A stretch of DNA of 64,000 nucleotides from Leishmania panamensis (taxonomy: Eukaryota; Euglenozoa; Kinetoplastea; Trypanosomatida; Trypanosomatidae). The stretch lies in assembly GCF_000755165.1 (NCBI RefSeq), contig NC_025862.1, positions 559,275 through 623,274 on the forward strand. Direction: 5' to 3'. The notes under the pieces are model-generated. The model searched no databases, was not told the DNA's origin, and was given only the letters and a program-made list of their open reading frames with translations. Below are positions 20,573-31,074 of this stretch, piece by piece. The position numbers were made by a program, and so were the translations under genes. Positions within the stretch are counted from its first letter, which is position 1, and each line of letters opens with the position of its first letter.

Positions 20573-22300
20573 GCCTCTTTCGCCGTCCCACAGTGAAGCG
20601 AGGTATCGTAGCGCGCCACAGCGAAACCACCTCTTACACCCTCTTCTCCCTCCCCCTGCCAAGCACCCTCCACAACGGACGATTCCGACATGCGCTCTTC
20701 GGCGATGGCGCTCCTGGTCCAGACGGGGCCGGGCCCAGTCGAATTCGCTTAATCGGACCCAAACAGGAGTCCCCGTTCCCGGGCTGGCGCAATAAGGCCG
20801 GGATAGCGTCCCTCACAGAGCTCAACGAGGACTGCACAGGTGCCCAGCAGCATCCCACCTCCCTGGGCCAATGAGGCCACGGAAGGCGGTCTTTTCACAT
20901 CGAAATTCTTCGCCCGAACGAGTCAATCCTGTGCTTCCTCCGCCAAACCATGGGCGCTGGCGAGTGTTGTATATGCAAGCGCTCAGTGACAGAGTTCAGC
21001 GCAGGCGCCTCTCTGAGGCTCTGAACAGGCATCGGGCAGCAGCTTCCAACGCCTGCTGCGAACAAAGCAATCACCTATCGTGAGACGAGCTACAGGGCAT
21101 CGGGAACCATCAGGAACTTACTCCTCTCGACAAGCTACAGCGCGAGTGTCTCCACACCGAGGACGACCCACAGGCGCTCTTCAAATCGTTTACAGAAACC
21201 TCCGAGAAGCCTAGGAGGAGCGCCCCCCCCCCCCCCCCAGGCCGACGGTGTTGCTCTCGGCCAAGTGGCGCAGAGAGTTGTGTTGCGAGTCAACCGCATT
21301 GAAGCGCGGCGAAACGGCCAACAAGTCGGATGCCCATCGCCAAACCGCTCATTTGCCGGGAACTCTCGATGCTCCGTTGGGCGGGGGTAGGGAAACCGTG
21401 GCCCCGACGTTGCCGCACGTGGCATCCTCTCCTCAAGGGTGACGAGGCCGTTGCGCACCTGAGGACGCGGATTTACCAGACGATGAAGGCCAAGTTTTTC
21501 AAGTCAGGAGGATGCACCATGTGGTGTGCTCTCATCAACTTCTTCACCTCCTACGGCATCGCATTCACCCCGACGTCAAGGACAGAGTAGATGCCCTAAG
21601 CGCGGCGCTTGACCTCTTCTTGACACCAACGCGGCATGAACGGGGCTTTGCTCTCGGCGCCCCTCGGGCTGAAGGCGAGGCCCTGATGGACCCGACTGCT
21701 CACGCCTTCTACCACGACCAGGAATGCCGCCAGCGAGTTTCTGCGTTGCTCCCAGTACCGATGAGCGAGTCGCCTCTCCACACCTACGGGGTTTGCCACA
21801 GCCCTGTTTGGCCACAAAGTACAACCCGTTTCTCTGGGAGAGAGAACGGGTGCACAACTAGGAAGCGACTCAGCCCGGAGCATGGCAGTGGAGCAACTCG
21901 AGCGCCTCATCGGGCGATTATGGTTTGCTGCGCACGTCGTGATGATTCCAGCGCATACGTTTCGGTGGCACCTGAAGGCGACACGGCGACGCTTCGCCAG
22001 GTGGGGTCACACAAGGCCTCACTTCAGGGGGTCACTTGCAAGCCAGCCGACCGGCCAATGGGCAAAGCAAAAGTGACGTGAATGGCACGCGCTGGCCTGC
22101 AAAACGAAACAAACCACGGGTGATTCACTTGTTGCCAACGTCTACGGCCATGCTCGACCTCAACACTGAGGCCAGCCTGGGGACCTGGGGAGATACCACG
22201 TGTGTCAATCGACGCACAAAGCAAGCTGCTGTGATGAGATCCCGCTTAGGGGAGGAGGGAAGGGGGGAGTCCACCCCCTGCTGACAACATCAATGCGGCA
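20573..22300 (+). mobile_element. Relic of a tyrosine-recombinase (DIRS/VIPER/TATE-type) retrotransposon
   Basis: Broken frames of protein-like sequence. 20573-20874 encodes ~100 residues from ATG (MVSLFRRPTVKRGIVARHSE). 21483-21640 resembles the N-terminal core-binding part of a tyrosine recombinase (FKSGGCTMWCALINFF, then frameshift, VDALSAALDLFL). 21834-21965 resembles the end of a reverse transcriptase (SLGERERV, RLWFAAHVVMIPAHTF). 22161-22190 resembles the start of RNase H (NTEASLGTWG, where family members have D-A-S). The last two blocks align with the same blocks in the 43505-45977 relic, including the same apparent frame offset between them. A C16 run lies at 21223. The order fits VIPER/TATE elements. 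TATE is known from Leishmania (Viannia). Ends are uncertain. Confidence 0.6.
21223..21238. repeat. Poly-C run (16 C)
   Basis: Homopolymer inside the retrotransposon relic, between the gag-like and recombinase-like parts. Read length here may be unreliable. Confidence 0.85.
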
Positions 22301-24042
22301 GAGCTGCGGACCGCTGCGTGTGCTTCTGAGTCTTTATCCCCTTCTCTTTCTCCGGGCGCAGAGCCCCATCTACATGGGGATGAAACCTCCGCGCTTTTCG
22401 CGCCTTGCAAGGGTCTCTCTCGGAGTCATGCAAGTCATACCGAAGTCAATCAAAGCCCAGTCAATCTCTCGCTGAGGTGATCTCGACCAGCTGTAGAGAA
22501 TCCGCTGAGAATCCGGTCGACAGGCCTCGTTCGTGACCCCGCCTACCGAAGCGACAAGGGATTGGCGAGGTAGGAAATCCGGACGAATGGGTGATCCAGC
22601 GCTTTTGTGAGTACCAAACCCCAAAATACTTTGCGTACCGTACCTCAACATCACCTTGAGTCATGCGGCTCGGTGTCAGCGGCCCGATCGCGCCCACGCC
22701 CTCCGTATGGGATTGTCCGAGTGTGCGTATGCCAGTGGTGACGGAGCCCGTTCCTCTTTTCTTCCTACACTTTCCCTTTCCCCTTGCCTTCTCTCTCACG
22801 ATGGGGAAGTAAGAGGCGGTGCATTCGTGTCTTCTTTGATAGTCCGCCAGCGCTGCTTTCCGTCTGGCCGCGCCTTTGTTCTTCTGGCTACCCCCCTTTT
22901 TGCCTGCTCTCATGCTCGTACAGCGACATCAACTGTGCCTCGACTCCTTCTCTTGTATGTGGTGTGCGTATCACATTGCCCCCTCCCTCTCTTTCATCCT
23001 GAGCCCTCTGTGCCCTTGCCATGCTTCTCTACCCAATCATCGACAACTCTCCTTGACCCCCATCCCCTTTGGTCTACTTCTACGCACAAGAAGCATCCAG
23101 CTTATCCGTAACAGGTGGGTGATGTCCAGTGGGTCACGTGCATGCGAATGAGCAATGGAGAAGAGGAAGCGAGGGGAGGGGATGGAGGCTCTGCTCGCTC
23201 GAGACGTCGTCCCCCCTCTCCACGCTGTTCTCTGTGTGTTTTGTTCCTTTTCTCGTCTCTTCAGCATCAAGTCTACTCGTGTCGCAGCACTGCGTTTGCG
23301 AAACCCTCTCACACTCTTCGCGTGATGTGTGGGTTCATCGAGCCCACTCCTCCGTTCGACACCGCCAACGGTGCTGCCGTGGGCTAAGCGCCTCTTCGCT
23401 GCGGTGCGACATTCGTTTTCATAGCGCAGCGCGCCTGTGCAAGTGCGAGAGAGCGGTGGGGTTTGGAGGCGCTGCTGTTGTATGCGCGCATTGTGTAGGT
23501 AAGTATGGCCAACCACACCTCATGACCTTCTTTTCCTTTGGTTTCGTGCATCTTCACGTGCGATGCTGCGTATTCCTCGTCACGCTGCCACCCGTCTCCT
23601 CCTCTCTGTCGTTCTACGTGACGTGTGTCTGTGCTCCTCTATCTCTGTCTCTTTCGCCGCACATCACGCTGCCTCCTTTGGTCGCTGTTCTACTGTCACC
23701 ACCGCCACCACCTCTATGCGATCACCGCCGCTGTCTCAAACAAGTCCAGTTTAACCAGTTGTTGTGGTTGCGTACACACACGCCATTCCTTCCCTTCCCA
23801 CATTGGCTTTGTGCCTCACCTCCTCTTCACCTCTTCATCAACGCGAGCGACAGGGACCACGGGCGTGCATTTTGTGTGTGTGTGTGTGTGTGATCCTCAC
23901 GGGGGTCTCTCTCCAGTCAGCCACCGTCGCTCGAGAAGGCGGCAAGATCCAGCTTCTCTGCACTGGTGTCGGCGACTGTGCATGCGTCTCTTGCCTTCTC
24001 CAACCTCCTTTGCATCTTGGCATACTCGGGCTTCTCGTTCCC
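22301..24042 (+). other. Spacer and 5' UTR upstream of SDA1
   Basis: 22301-22700 is mixed sequence with possible further relic material and no recognisable motif. 22740-24040 is C/T-rich with a GT run at 23873-23892. The open frame leading into SDA1 from 23764 is low complexity and not part of the protein. Confidence 0.5.
23873..23892. repeat. (TG)n microsatellite
   Basis: TG run in the SDA1 leader spacer, ~150 bases before the ATG. Confidence 0.85.
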
Positions 24043-26640
24043 ATGACCGAACCAGCGTTTCGCGGCACACTGCTGCTGCTGCAGAACCGCACTCGACGAG
24101 ATCCGGAGTCATACCGCGACGAGTTCCTAGCTCAACTGGACCACTTCAGGGCCTCCAGCGCCACCGTGCTCTCCCAGCACAGCCTCAATCCTCAGTTCAC
24201 CGCGGTGCTCAACTATGTCTGCCACGTTAGCCACTGCTTCCCAAAGGATGCTGGCGTGATCGTGAACATTGTGATGGAGCTGCTACGCGCCTCCAAAGGC
24301 AACGGGCTGCCGAAAGACTTGCGTCTGGCGCTTGTGAAATCGCTGATTCTACTGCGCGCCAAAGGCCTTGTTTCGACGGATCAGACCTTCCCCCTGTTCT
24401 TCAAGTTGTTACAGGAGCGTGACAAGACACTGCGCAAGATGATCTTGACGCACGTCGTGAGCGACATCCGCAAGGTGAACCTGCCGGGTGCAAAGAATGG
24501 CGCACAGACGAATAAGAAGGCGCAGAGCTTTCTTTTCTCTGTCATGGCCGAGGACGATCCAGTTCAGGCGCGCTGTGCTGAGATGGTCATGATCGACCTC
24601 TACCGCCGACGTGTCTGGAGTGACGAGCGGACTGTGGAGGTGCTCACCAAGGCATGCTTCTCGAAGCACACGCCAATCCTGCGCACTGCACTCCGCTTCT
24701 TCTTGCTTCAAATGCCCAGAATCACCTCCATGAACGACGAGGGCGGTGAGGACGCCGAGGAGCAGGACCCTGGACGCACCATCTCGAAGCTGAAGCAGAA
24801 GGTGAAGATCGTGAAGAAAACGTCGAAGCGTGAGCGAGTATTGAAGCGCAGTGTCCGCGAAGTGAAGCGCAAGTACGACCGGCAAGAGAGGGAGGAGGAG
24901 CTCTTCGCGAAGCAGCACGTCGACCCCATCCGCCTCCTGCGCGACCCACAGCAGTTTGTCGAGCGTCTCCTGGCGAAGCTGCAAAAGACATCGGAGCGCT
25001 TTGAGGTTCGCCTCCTGTACTTGAATGTCATTGCGCGCGTCGTCTCAGAGCATGAGGTGCTGCATCTCCCGCTCTACGGCTTTCTGGAGCGGTACATGGA
25101 ACCCTCCCAACTCCATGCCACGCAGCTGCTCGCCCTCTCCGCCATGTGTGTACACAAGATGGTGCCTCCGGATGCCGTTGAGCCGCTGCTGCGCACCATC
25201 GCAAACCATTTCGTCTCGGACCGCTCGTCGGCGGACGCGATCACAGTCGGCATCAACACGATTCGAGAGATTTGTAAGCGTCAGCCCCTTGCGATGAATG
25301 CCGACTTGCTGAAAGACCTGGCCGAGTACAAGAGCCAGCGTGGCGACAAAGGTGTCATGATGGCGGCACGTGCGCTCATTCAGCTCTACCGCGACGTGTA
25401 CCCGGAGTTGCTGCCAGCGAAGCTGCGCGGCGGCAAAGCAGGTGCCGTGGACGTGACAAAGAAGCCCGTCTACGGCTCCACACACGTGTACACCGACATT
25501 CCGGGACTCGAGCTCTTGTATCACGACATTGACAACGACGATGGCAGCGACAGGGGTGACAGCGAGAGCTTATCGTCTGAGGACGACTCCACCAGCGGCG
25601 AGTGGTCAACTGACTCTGACAGCGAGGCTAACGGGGACGATGTTGACGGCAAGTTCGTGGACGTCCCCAACTCTAGCGCAGAAGAGGAAGACGAAGGCGA
25701 GGATGTGTGTCCTCAGCTGGTACCGGTATACGAACACAACCACTCTGGTGCCGACCGGGCCGATGCAGTCGACGAGGGACCCCACAAGCGCACACGTCTG
25801 GAAGTGGCTGCGCCCGCCGCTGTTGCGTCACAGAACGGCGCCACGCTCAGCGAGAGTGATACAGACGGCGAGGATGAAGAGACGGGCTCTGACGGTGATG
25901 ATTACGAGGCAGTCAGCGACGATGAAAGCGACACCGAGGAGGTCTCGAGTGAGAGCGACGGCGGCGACAGCGCGTTTGGCTGGGAGAGCTCGTCCGACGA
26001 TGAGGAGAGCGCAGAGGCGGAGAACGAGGAGGAGCCTACTTCTCTCTCCGTTGCTTTGGCTAACGCGAGCTCCGATACGGAATGGTTTGAGGACCTCACT
26101 GGGGACATGGGCACCAACGCCTCCTTGTCACACCGACCGGCGTCTGTCTCGAGCTCCAAGGCGTCCTCGACCACCTCCATGGCATCATCACGCCTATTGA
26201 CAGATAGCGACTTCCAGAAGATAAACCAGCTGCGTGCGCAACGTGGAAGCCACCTGTCGCTGCGCGGCAAGCTGAAGGAGCGGGATGCACGCACCAAGAA
26301 GCGCCACGAGCTCATCCACGGGATCAGCAACGACCTTGACGCGCACGACGTGGAACTCTTCACCGAGAAGAAGCGTGAGGCGGACAAGCAGGGAATGATT
26401 GAGCAGGCGCAGGAGCTGCGCAAGGCCTCCTCGAAGTTTGAGCTGCAGCGCAAGAAGAAGACGAAGCTGAACTCCACGCATGGGGAGCACTCAAAGCGCG
26501 GAAAGCTTTTCCAGATGACGAAGCGGTCGCAGCGTGTGGCGGCGAAGCTAAAGAGCTCTGTGGCTGACCGCGCCACCCGCGCGAAAGAAATGCAGAAGAA
26601 GGACATCAAGTTCCGCATCAAACGTGGCTGGAAGGCGTAG
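24043..26640 (+). CDS. SDA1: SDA1 homologue, 60S ribosomal subunit biogenesis/export factor
   Basis: 865 aa. ATG 24043 (TCCCATGACC) is chosen because the family starts a few residues before the 'LLLLQNRTRRDPESYRDEFL' block and the upstream frame is leader. SDA1 is a nucleolar protein that associates with pre-60S particles and is needed for their export. Seen: a helical repeat-like N-terminal domain (res ~10-230; 'HCFPKDAGVIVNIVMELLRA', 'LRLALVKSLILLRAKGL', 'RKMILTHVVSDIRKVN'), a basic coiled stretch ~250-290, a second helical domain to ~470, an acidic Ser/Asp/Glu region ~494-690, and the conserved basic C-terminus from ~723 (DFQKINQLRAQRG) to the terminal 'FRIKRGWKA'. All family landmarks are intact. 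Assignment is firm. Confidence 0.95.
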   Translation: MTEPAFRGTLLLLQNRTRRDPESYRDEFLAQLDHFRASSATVLSQHSLNPQFTAVLNYVCHVSHCFPKDAGVIVNIVMELLRASKGNGLPKDLRLALVKSLILLRAKGLVSTDQTFPLFFKLLQERDKTLRKMILTHVVSDIRKVNLPGAKNGAQTNKKAQSFLFSVMAEDDPVQARCAEMVMIDLYRRRVWSDERTVEVLTKACFSKHTPILRTALRFFLLQMPRITSMNDEGGEDAEEQDPGRTISKLKQKVKIVKKTSKRERVLKRSVREVKRKYDRQEREEELFAKQHVDPIRLLRDPQQFVERLLAKLQKTSERFEVRLLYLNVIARVVSEHEVLHLPLYGFLERYMEPSQLHATQLLALSAMCVHKMVPPDAVEPLLRTIANHFVSDRSSADAITVGINTIREICKRQPLAMNADLLKDLAEYKSQRGDKGVMMAARALIQLYRDVYPELLPAKLRGGKAGAVDVTKKPVYGSTHVYTDIPGLELLYHDIDNDDGSDRGDSESLSSEDDSTSGEWSTDSDSEANGDDVDGKFVDVPNSSAEEEDEGEDVCPQLVPVYEHNHSGADRADAVDEGPHKRTRLEVAAPAAVASQNGATLSESDTDGEDEETGSDGDDYEAVSDDESDTEEVSSESDGGDSAFGWESSSDDEESAEAENEEEPTSLSVALANASSDTEWFEDLTGDMGTNASLSHRPASVSSSKASSTTSMASSRLLTDSDFQKINQLRAQRGSHLSLRGKLKERDARTKKRHELIHGISNDLDAHDVELFTEKKREADKQGMIEQAQELRKASSKFELQRKKKTKLNSTHGEHSKRGKLFQMTKRSQRVAAKLKSSVADRATRAKEMQKKDIKFRIKRGWKA

Positions 26641-27463
26641 TGGAGTGACGGCACCTCGTTGGATAGCGGCACGAAGAGCATAACGACAACGCGACTCTAC
26701 TCGTAACTAACAGACAACGCACATGGACTGCGAAAGGAGATGCCGGACAGCAGTGTCACAGCGTGTGGAGTGGGCGTCTTTGCGTGCTTCTATGTTACTG
26801 TCCGCTCCTTTTGGCTGACTCGTGTAAGCTAACAATGACGCGTTTTCTTTCATTTCTGCGGCCCCCCACTTCCCTTGTTCCTCCTTCGTGTGCCGCCCCC
26901 CCCCCTTCACCTTCGACTCCGCTGCTGTGGAGGTGCAGCAACGGAGTGTGTGGGGAGGTGGGAGGAGAGCGAGAGGAGGGAGGGCGGCTTGAGGGAGACG
27001 AGCGAGCGCTTAAGGATAGAAGAAGCAGACAAAATGAAAGCCCGGCGTGTGTGTCAGCCGCAGGGGCATGATAGCCGTGGCTCTTGTCGCAGGCCAATGA
27101 TATATTTCATCCGATATCTCACAGAGACGCCGCCGATCTGCAGTCAACCACTTCATGCCGCTGTCTTAGGGATGAGGGGTAAGCGACGTCTTTAGCCTCC
27201 CTGCAACCAGGAGCATGAGTGGATGTACCGTGACCGAGGATCTTGGCTTGAGTCGGTCCGACGCACCTCAGTGTTTTTGCATCTCCCGTGCCTTACCCTG
27301 CTGCCGCTTCTCCTGCCTCGCTTTCCTTTCACTTCGTCTGTTAATTTACACCTGCCCGGTTGGCGCAGAAGTGCACTCCCATAGCAGCGTCGCCAGGCAT
27401 TCCCCTTCACTTTCCTACATTCCACTAAGCCGCGAGTTTTTCGCTCCGTTGTACTGGCGATTC
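26641..27463 (+). other. Intergenic spacer
   Basis: 3' UTR of SDA1 and leader of the next gene. It holds a C9 run near 26897 and a G/A-rich patch (26940-27010). No gene is recognised. Confidence 0.5.
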
Positions 27464-27853
27464 ATGTCTGTTCAGGCCTTCTTTGACTTCTCCAGTAGTC
27501 TTCTGAGCCCCAAGTATGTAGGGCTATCACCATTCTACGCGCCGAAAAAGTCGCGGCTTGACACGAGTCCCCCCGGTGTTCTCTCCTCCATGTACGAGTA
27601 CGCCATGTGCACGAAGCGTTCACTCAACACGCGCATCATCGGATTTGCCGAGCCGACGCTGCAGCAGTGCATCGACGAATTCACGCGTGATTTGAAGGCC
27701 ACCGCCCTTATACAAGACAAGGAAGCGATGTCGACATTGCTGCGACAGCGGCGCGGCATAGTCGATCCGTCACAGCTGCCGTGGTCGCCAAGGCCCGAGT
27801 ATCTGGCCTGGCTGCGAGCTCAGGGTCGCCTTGACGAGGCCACGCTTTCATGA
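27464..27853 (+). CDS. Small conserved protein, function unknown
   Basis: 129 aa from ATG 27464 (TTCATGTCTG). The frame is open for ~80 codons upstream, but that part reads as leader sequence. Composition is balanced: an aromatic/proline N-terminus (MSVQAFFDFSSSLLSPKYVG), a middle 'MYEYAMCTKRSLNTRIIGFA', a predicted helix 'TLQQCIDEFTRDLKATALI', and a Pro/Trp C-terminus 'SQLPWSPRPEYLAWLRAQG' that could be a helical hairpin. No TM segment or signal is seen. Not recognised; it could be a subunit of a mitochondrial or ribosomal complex, but that is a guess. Real-gene status rests on codon character and position in the array. Confidence 0.65.
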   Translation: MSVQAFFDFSSSLLSPKYVGLSPFYAPKKSRLDTSPPGVLSSMYEYAMCTKRSLNTRIIGFAEPTLQQCIDEFTRDLKATALIQDKEAMSTLLRQRRGIVDPSQLPWSPRPEYLAWLRAQGRLDEATLS

Positions 27854-28881
27854 CCTGGCGTGATGCAGGAGACTACGCTACTCTGAGCGCCCCCTTATCC
27901 TGTCTTCTCGCGCATACATTTGTGTTGGAACGCGCGAGTGTGCGTGTGGGTCTTCGCCACTCACGCGAAACGAGGGAGTGGCGAGTCATATCCTGCGCTT
28001 ACTTTTCCTGTTTTCCCCATCTGCACACCAGCGCGCTCACCTCCCTTCCTTGTCCCTCTCGCGCATGGGCTGTTGTCGTGGAGGGGCGGACCTCGAAGGG
28101 CGGTCAGCCTGTTCCGCCCTGCTCCCTTACCTCTCTCCGTTGCTAAGCGCCCCTCCTCAGCTGACGATCGGGTGGAGAGGAGAGGGAGCCCATCCGCATG
28201 TCACGCATACCGACTAAAAACACGAACAAGAGCAGCAATGAAGGGGCCACCATGATGCGATGAGGGGAAGAGAGAGCTCACCTTGAGGTGGATATACAAG
28301 ACCTGCTCAAAGACCCCTTTACCCCTCTCCTATCTTGCTCAATCCTCTCGGGCAGAGCTTGGGGAAGAGGCCAGGAAAGTCAAAAATGACCATTCGTGGT
28401 TGTCTCTCACTCTCTATGCTCGCATTTTCCAACCGATGAAGGTTTGGTGAGTATGCTCGCTTACCGCCCCATCACTTGCCGTGCTAGCAGTTGTGTTCTC
28501 TTCTTCAATCTCTCCGCCTTCGCTGTACACCTGCGTATCTCTTCTCTCTCATTCCTCCGCAACGCGTCCGCCGTTTGTTCTTCTTTCCTCGACCGCATAT
28601 TTCATCCACCCTCACGTGATTTGTGGCTGCGCCCATGTCAGCAAGGGGGTGTATCACCGTGTCGTCTTCGGCATCTCTCAGTTTTACCCACGCCTCTGGT
28701 GTACTGGGAGCTGTCGTATGCGATATGTACAGCAGCACCTCGCTGCCTACTCTCCATAGCTGCCCGTCTCTACTCAGATCGTCACGCACGTCTCTGAAAG
28801 GGCTCTGTACATTTCTGCACCGCGCCACCCTTTGCGCTCTCCCTCTTCTCGCCCTTCTAAACTCCGGGCAGGGTCGCAGCA
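27854..28881 (+). other. Intergenic spacer and 5' UTR
   Basis: C/T-rich with several pyrimidine tracts, the last at 28840-28860 (CTCCCTCTTCTCGCCCTTCT) just before the next gene. AG at 28871-28872 (GGCAGGG) or 28878-28879 (CGCAGC) is a candidate acceptor. No gene. Confidence 0.5.
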
Positions 28882-31074
28882 ATGACTGAGCTTTCCCATG
28901 CCATGTCGGCGATAGAAGTCTCGCTCTTGCACACGACATGCGCCAATGACAAACCTCTCGCTCAGCACCGCTTGCCGCCCTCTCGCGCTAATCCGCCGGC
29001 CTCCGTTCCACCTTCTGACATGCGCCGACGGAGCCCCGGCAGCGGACGTTCGCACAACGCGGTGCATGCAGACAGCGTCCGCCGTAGTGAGGGATGTCGT
29101 GTGGGTCAAGACACACGTCGCTACATGCTAGCTGCCGCGGCCAGCACTCAGGCCACTGTGCACCAGTTGCTGAGTCGCCTGCAGACGTACAAAACCTTTC
29201 AGCCCTTTCTTTCCGCCCCGGCGCCGTACAGAGACAATTCCTTCGTGCAGGACCGCTGCTTTAGCGGCATTAGCGGACTCCCGCTCGGTAGAGGCTCCAC
29301 AGCGACGGTGGGCACGAGCCAGCTCTGGCAGATGGTAGACAGGGTCCTCGACACATCGGTGGCACAACTGCTCCAGCACAACGCTGAGGGCCACTTCATC
29401 ATGACCCTGAAGTCGACGCTTGGGTTGGAAGCGCCGAGCTCTATAGCGAAGCTTGGTACCGTCATTCAAAGTCGCAAGGCGACGACACCCGCGATCCATG
29501 ACGTAGCGGGTGAGTCGACAGGCGTGGAGCGCCCGATTCCCGGCGGCCCGTGTCCGCCGACGCCGCCGCCCAGGTTGCACAAAGCTGCAGCCACGTCGCC
29601 TTTTACACCCCTGAGCGCTTTGGTCGATCGCTGGGCCGTCGACCACCCTTCCGCGACGGCGGCCGAGGTCGAGGAGCAGCGCCGTGCGTGGGCGGTCTTT
29701 GACCAGCAGCGACAGCGCACAGGCCATTCCTTCTACCTCCAGGCTATGCAGGAGCAACTGGACATTCTGCAGGCAGAGCAGGCAAGGTATGCTACTCACT
29801 CCACGTACTCGTACCGAAGCCGCGGCGACACCCCACTCTGGCATCGCCTGGACATGAGCAGCTTCGGCGGCTCGGGGGACGTGCTTGGTGCCTTTCCATG
29901 TGGTCACAAGGGACATGGCGCAGCAGCTCAAGCAAGCGAGGACGAGGACAGCGCAGCCAAGGCTGAGGCGGAGAAACAACGAGCGCTGTGGCATACCTTT
30001 CGTGGTGGCCTTCTTCTGGACATGGGAGCTTCCAAGGTGCTTCATGAGACGGTTCTGAACGACCTTCCAGTTGTGAGCGGTTACCTGGAAAGTACTGACC
30101 TCCACGACTGGCTACACTCTTCATGGGCGCACCGCACGCACCGACACGAGAGCGCCGCTCTGCGTATTCAATGCGCCTATCGAGTATACCGGGCGCGGTC
30201 TGAGGTGCGAGGGCTGCGATACGAACGGCGGCAAGCCTTTTTGGTCAGCCTCAGCGCCGAACGTGAGTCTCGGCGTGTGTGGGACGTTGCGTTGCAAGTG
30301 CAGACCGAGGCCACCGCGACAGCTAGTGGTGCCGACAGCACATTGGAGGCATTGCAGTTTTTCATCAACAAGGTGAACGCCGTCGTGGCGAAGCGCCGTG
30401 CTCGCAAACTGTATCAGCAGCAGCAGGATGCTGAGATACACAACTACGCTGCTACGCGCATACAGGCCTTGTATCGAGGGCACTGCACGCGTGTCTTCAT
30501 CGCGGAGCTGCGGCATCCTGAGGTAGCGTCGCATCGGGAGAGGCTGCGGTGCGAAAAGTGTGCGACACTGATCCAGACGTGCTGGCGACGCTACGCCGCA
30601 CAGCGTCAATGGTGGCGCGCGCGGCGTGCAGCGGGTGTGCTGCATAGGATGCATAGATGCCGTGTAGCACGGCGAAAGCTGGCGGAGAGACGTTACGAAC
30701 GCAACCTGGCAGCGGCAAAAGAGCTGAAGAAGTTCGCTGCGCACCGCATCGAACGGTGGTACGCACTGCGCCTCGCTGTACGTAACGCCATCGCTGGTGC
30801 GCATATGGCGGAGCTACTCATGCTGCAGCGGGTGTGTCGCGGCTATCAAGGCAGGCGACACACTCAAGAGGCAACGCGACTATCACGCCTCCGATTTGCT
30901 GTGCACATTATCGAGCAGCATCGCCGGCGTGTGATGAGTGTTCGCGAGGCGATTGCACGGTGGGGGGCGCTGAAGGAAATCAGCGTGGCCAAGCGTACTG
31001 CGTCGATGCGAGACGATGCCGCTGTGACGATCCAACGCGCATGGCGACGACAGCGCGTGTTGCATGTCTACTAA
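28882..31074 (+). CDS. IQ-motif (calmodulin-binding) protein
   Basis: 730 aa from ATG 28882 (CAGCAATGAC). Residues 1-~400 are Ser/Thr/Ala-rich with no recognised domain. The C-terminal ~300 residues carry a run of IQ or IQ-like motifs: 'LRIQCAYRVYRAR' (~res 427), 'TRIQALYRGHCTR' (~530), 'TLIQTCWRRYAAQR' (~562), weaker 'LHRMHRCRVARRK' (~583), 'LLQRVCRGYQGRR'-like (~648), and 'VTIQRAWRRQR' near the C-terminus (~715). IQ motifs bind calmodulin or EF-hand light chains; in trypanosomatids multi-IQ proteins are often flagellar or cytoskeletal, which is the inferred location here. No motor or kinase domain is present. The minus-strand 325-codon frame inside it is a shadow. Confidence 0.85.
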   Translation: MTELSHAMSAIEVSLLHTTCANDKPLAQHRLPPSRANPPASVPPSDMRRRSPGSGRSHNAVHADSVRRSEGCRVGQDTRRYMLAAAASTQATVHQLLSRLQTYKTFQPFLSAPAPYRDNSFVQDRCFSGISGLPLGRGSTATVGTSQLWQMVDRVLDTSVAQLLQHNAEGHFIMTLKSTLGLEAPSSIAKLGTVIQSRKATTPAIHDVAGESTGVERPIPGGPCPPTPPPRLHKAAATSPFTPLSALVDRWAVDHPSATAAEVEEQRRAWAVFDQQRQRTGHSFYLQAMQEQLDILQAEQARYATHSTYSYRSRGDTPLWHRLDMSSFGGSGDVLGAFPCGHKGHGAAAQASEDEDSAAKAEAEKQRALWHTFRGGLLLDMGASKVLHETVLNDLPVVSGYLESTDLHDWLHSSWAHRTHRHESAALRIQCAYRVYRARSEVRGLRYERRQAFLVSLSAERESRRVWDVALQVQTEATATASGADSTLEALQFFINKVNAVVAKRRARKLYQQQQDAEIHNYAATRIQALYRGHCTRVFIAELRHPEVASHRERLRCEKCATLIQTCWRRYAAQRQWWRARRAAGVLHRMHRCRVARRKLAERRYERNLAAAKELKKFAAHRIERWYALRLAVRNAIAGAHMAELLMLQRVCRGYQGRRHTQEATRLSRLRFAVHIIEQHRRRVMSVREAIARWGALKEISVAKRTASMRDDAAVTIQRAWRRQRVLHVY

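Noticed and set aside
29128..30105. 325-codon minus-strand frame
   Set aside because: Antisense shadow of the IQ-motif gene; no start context and no recognisable domain.
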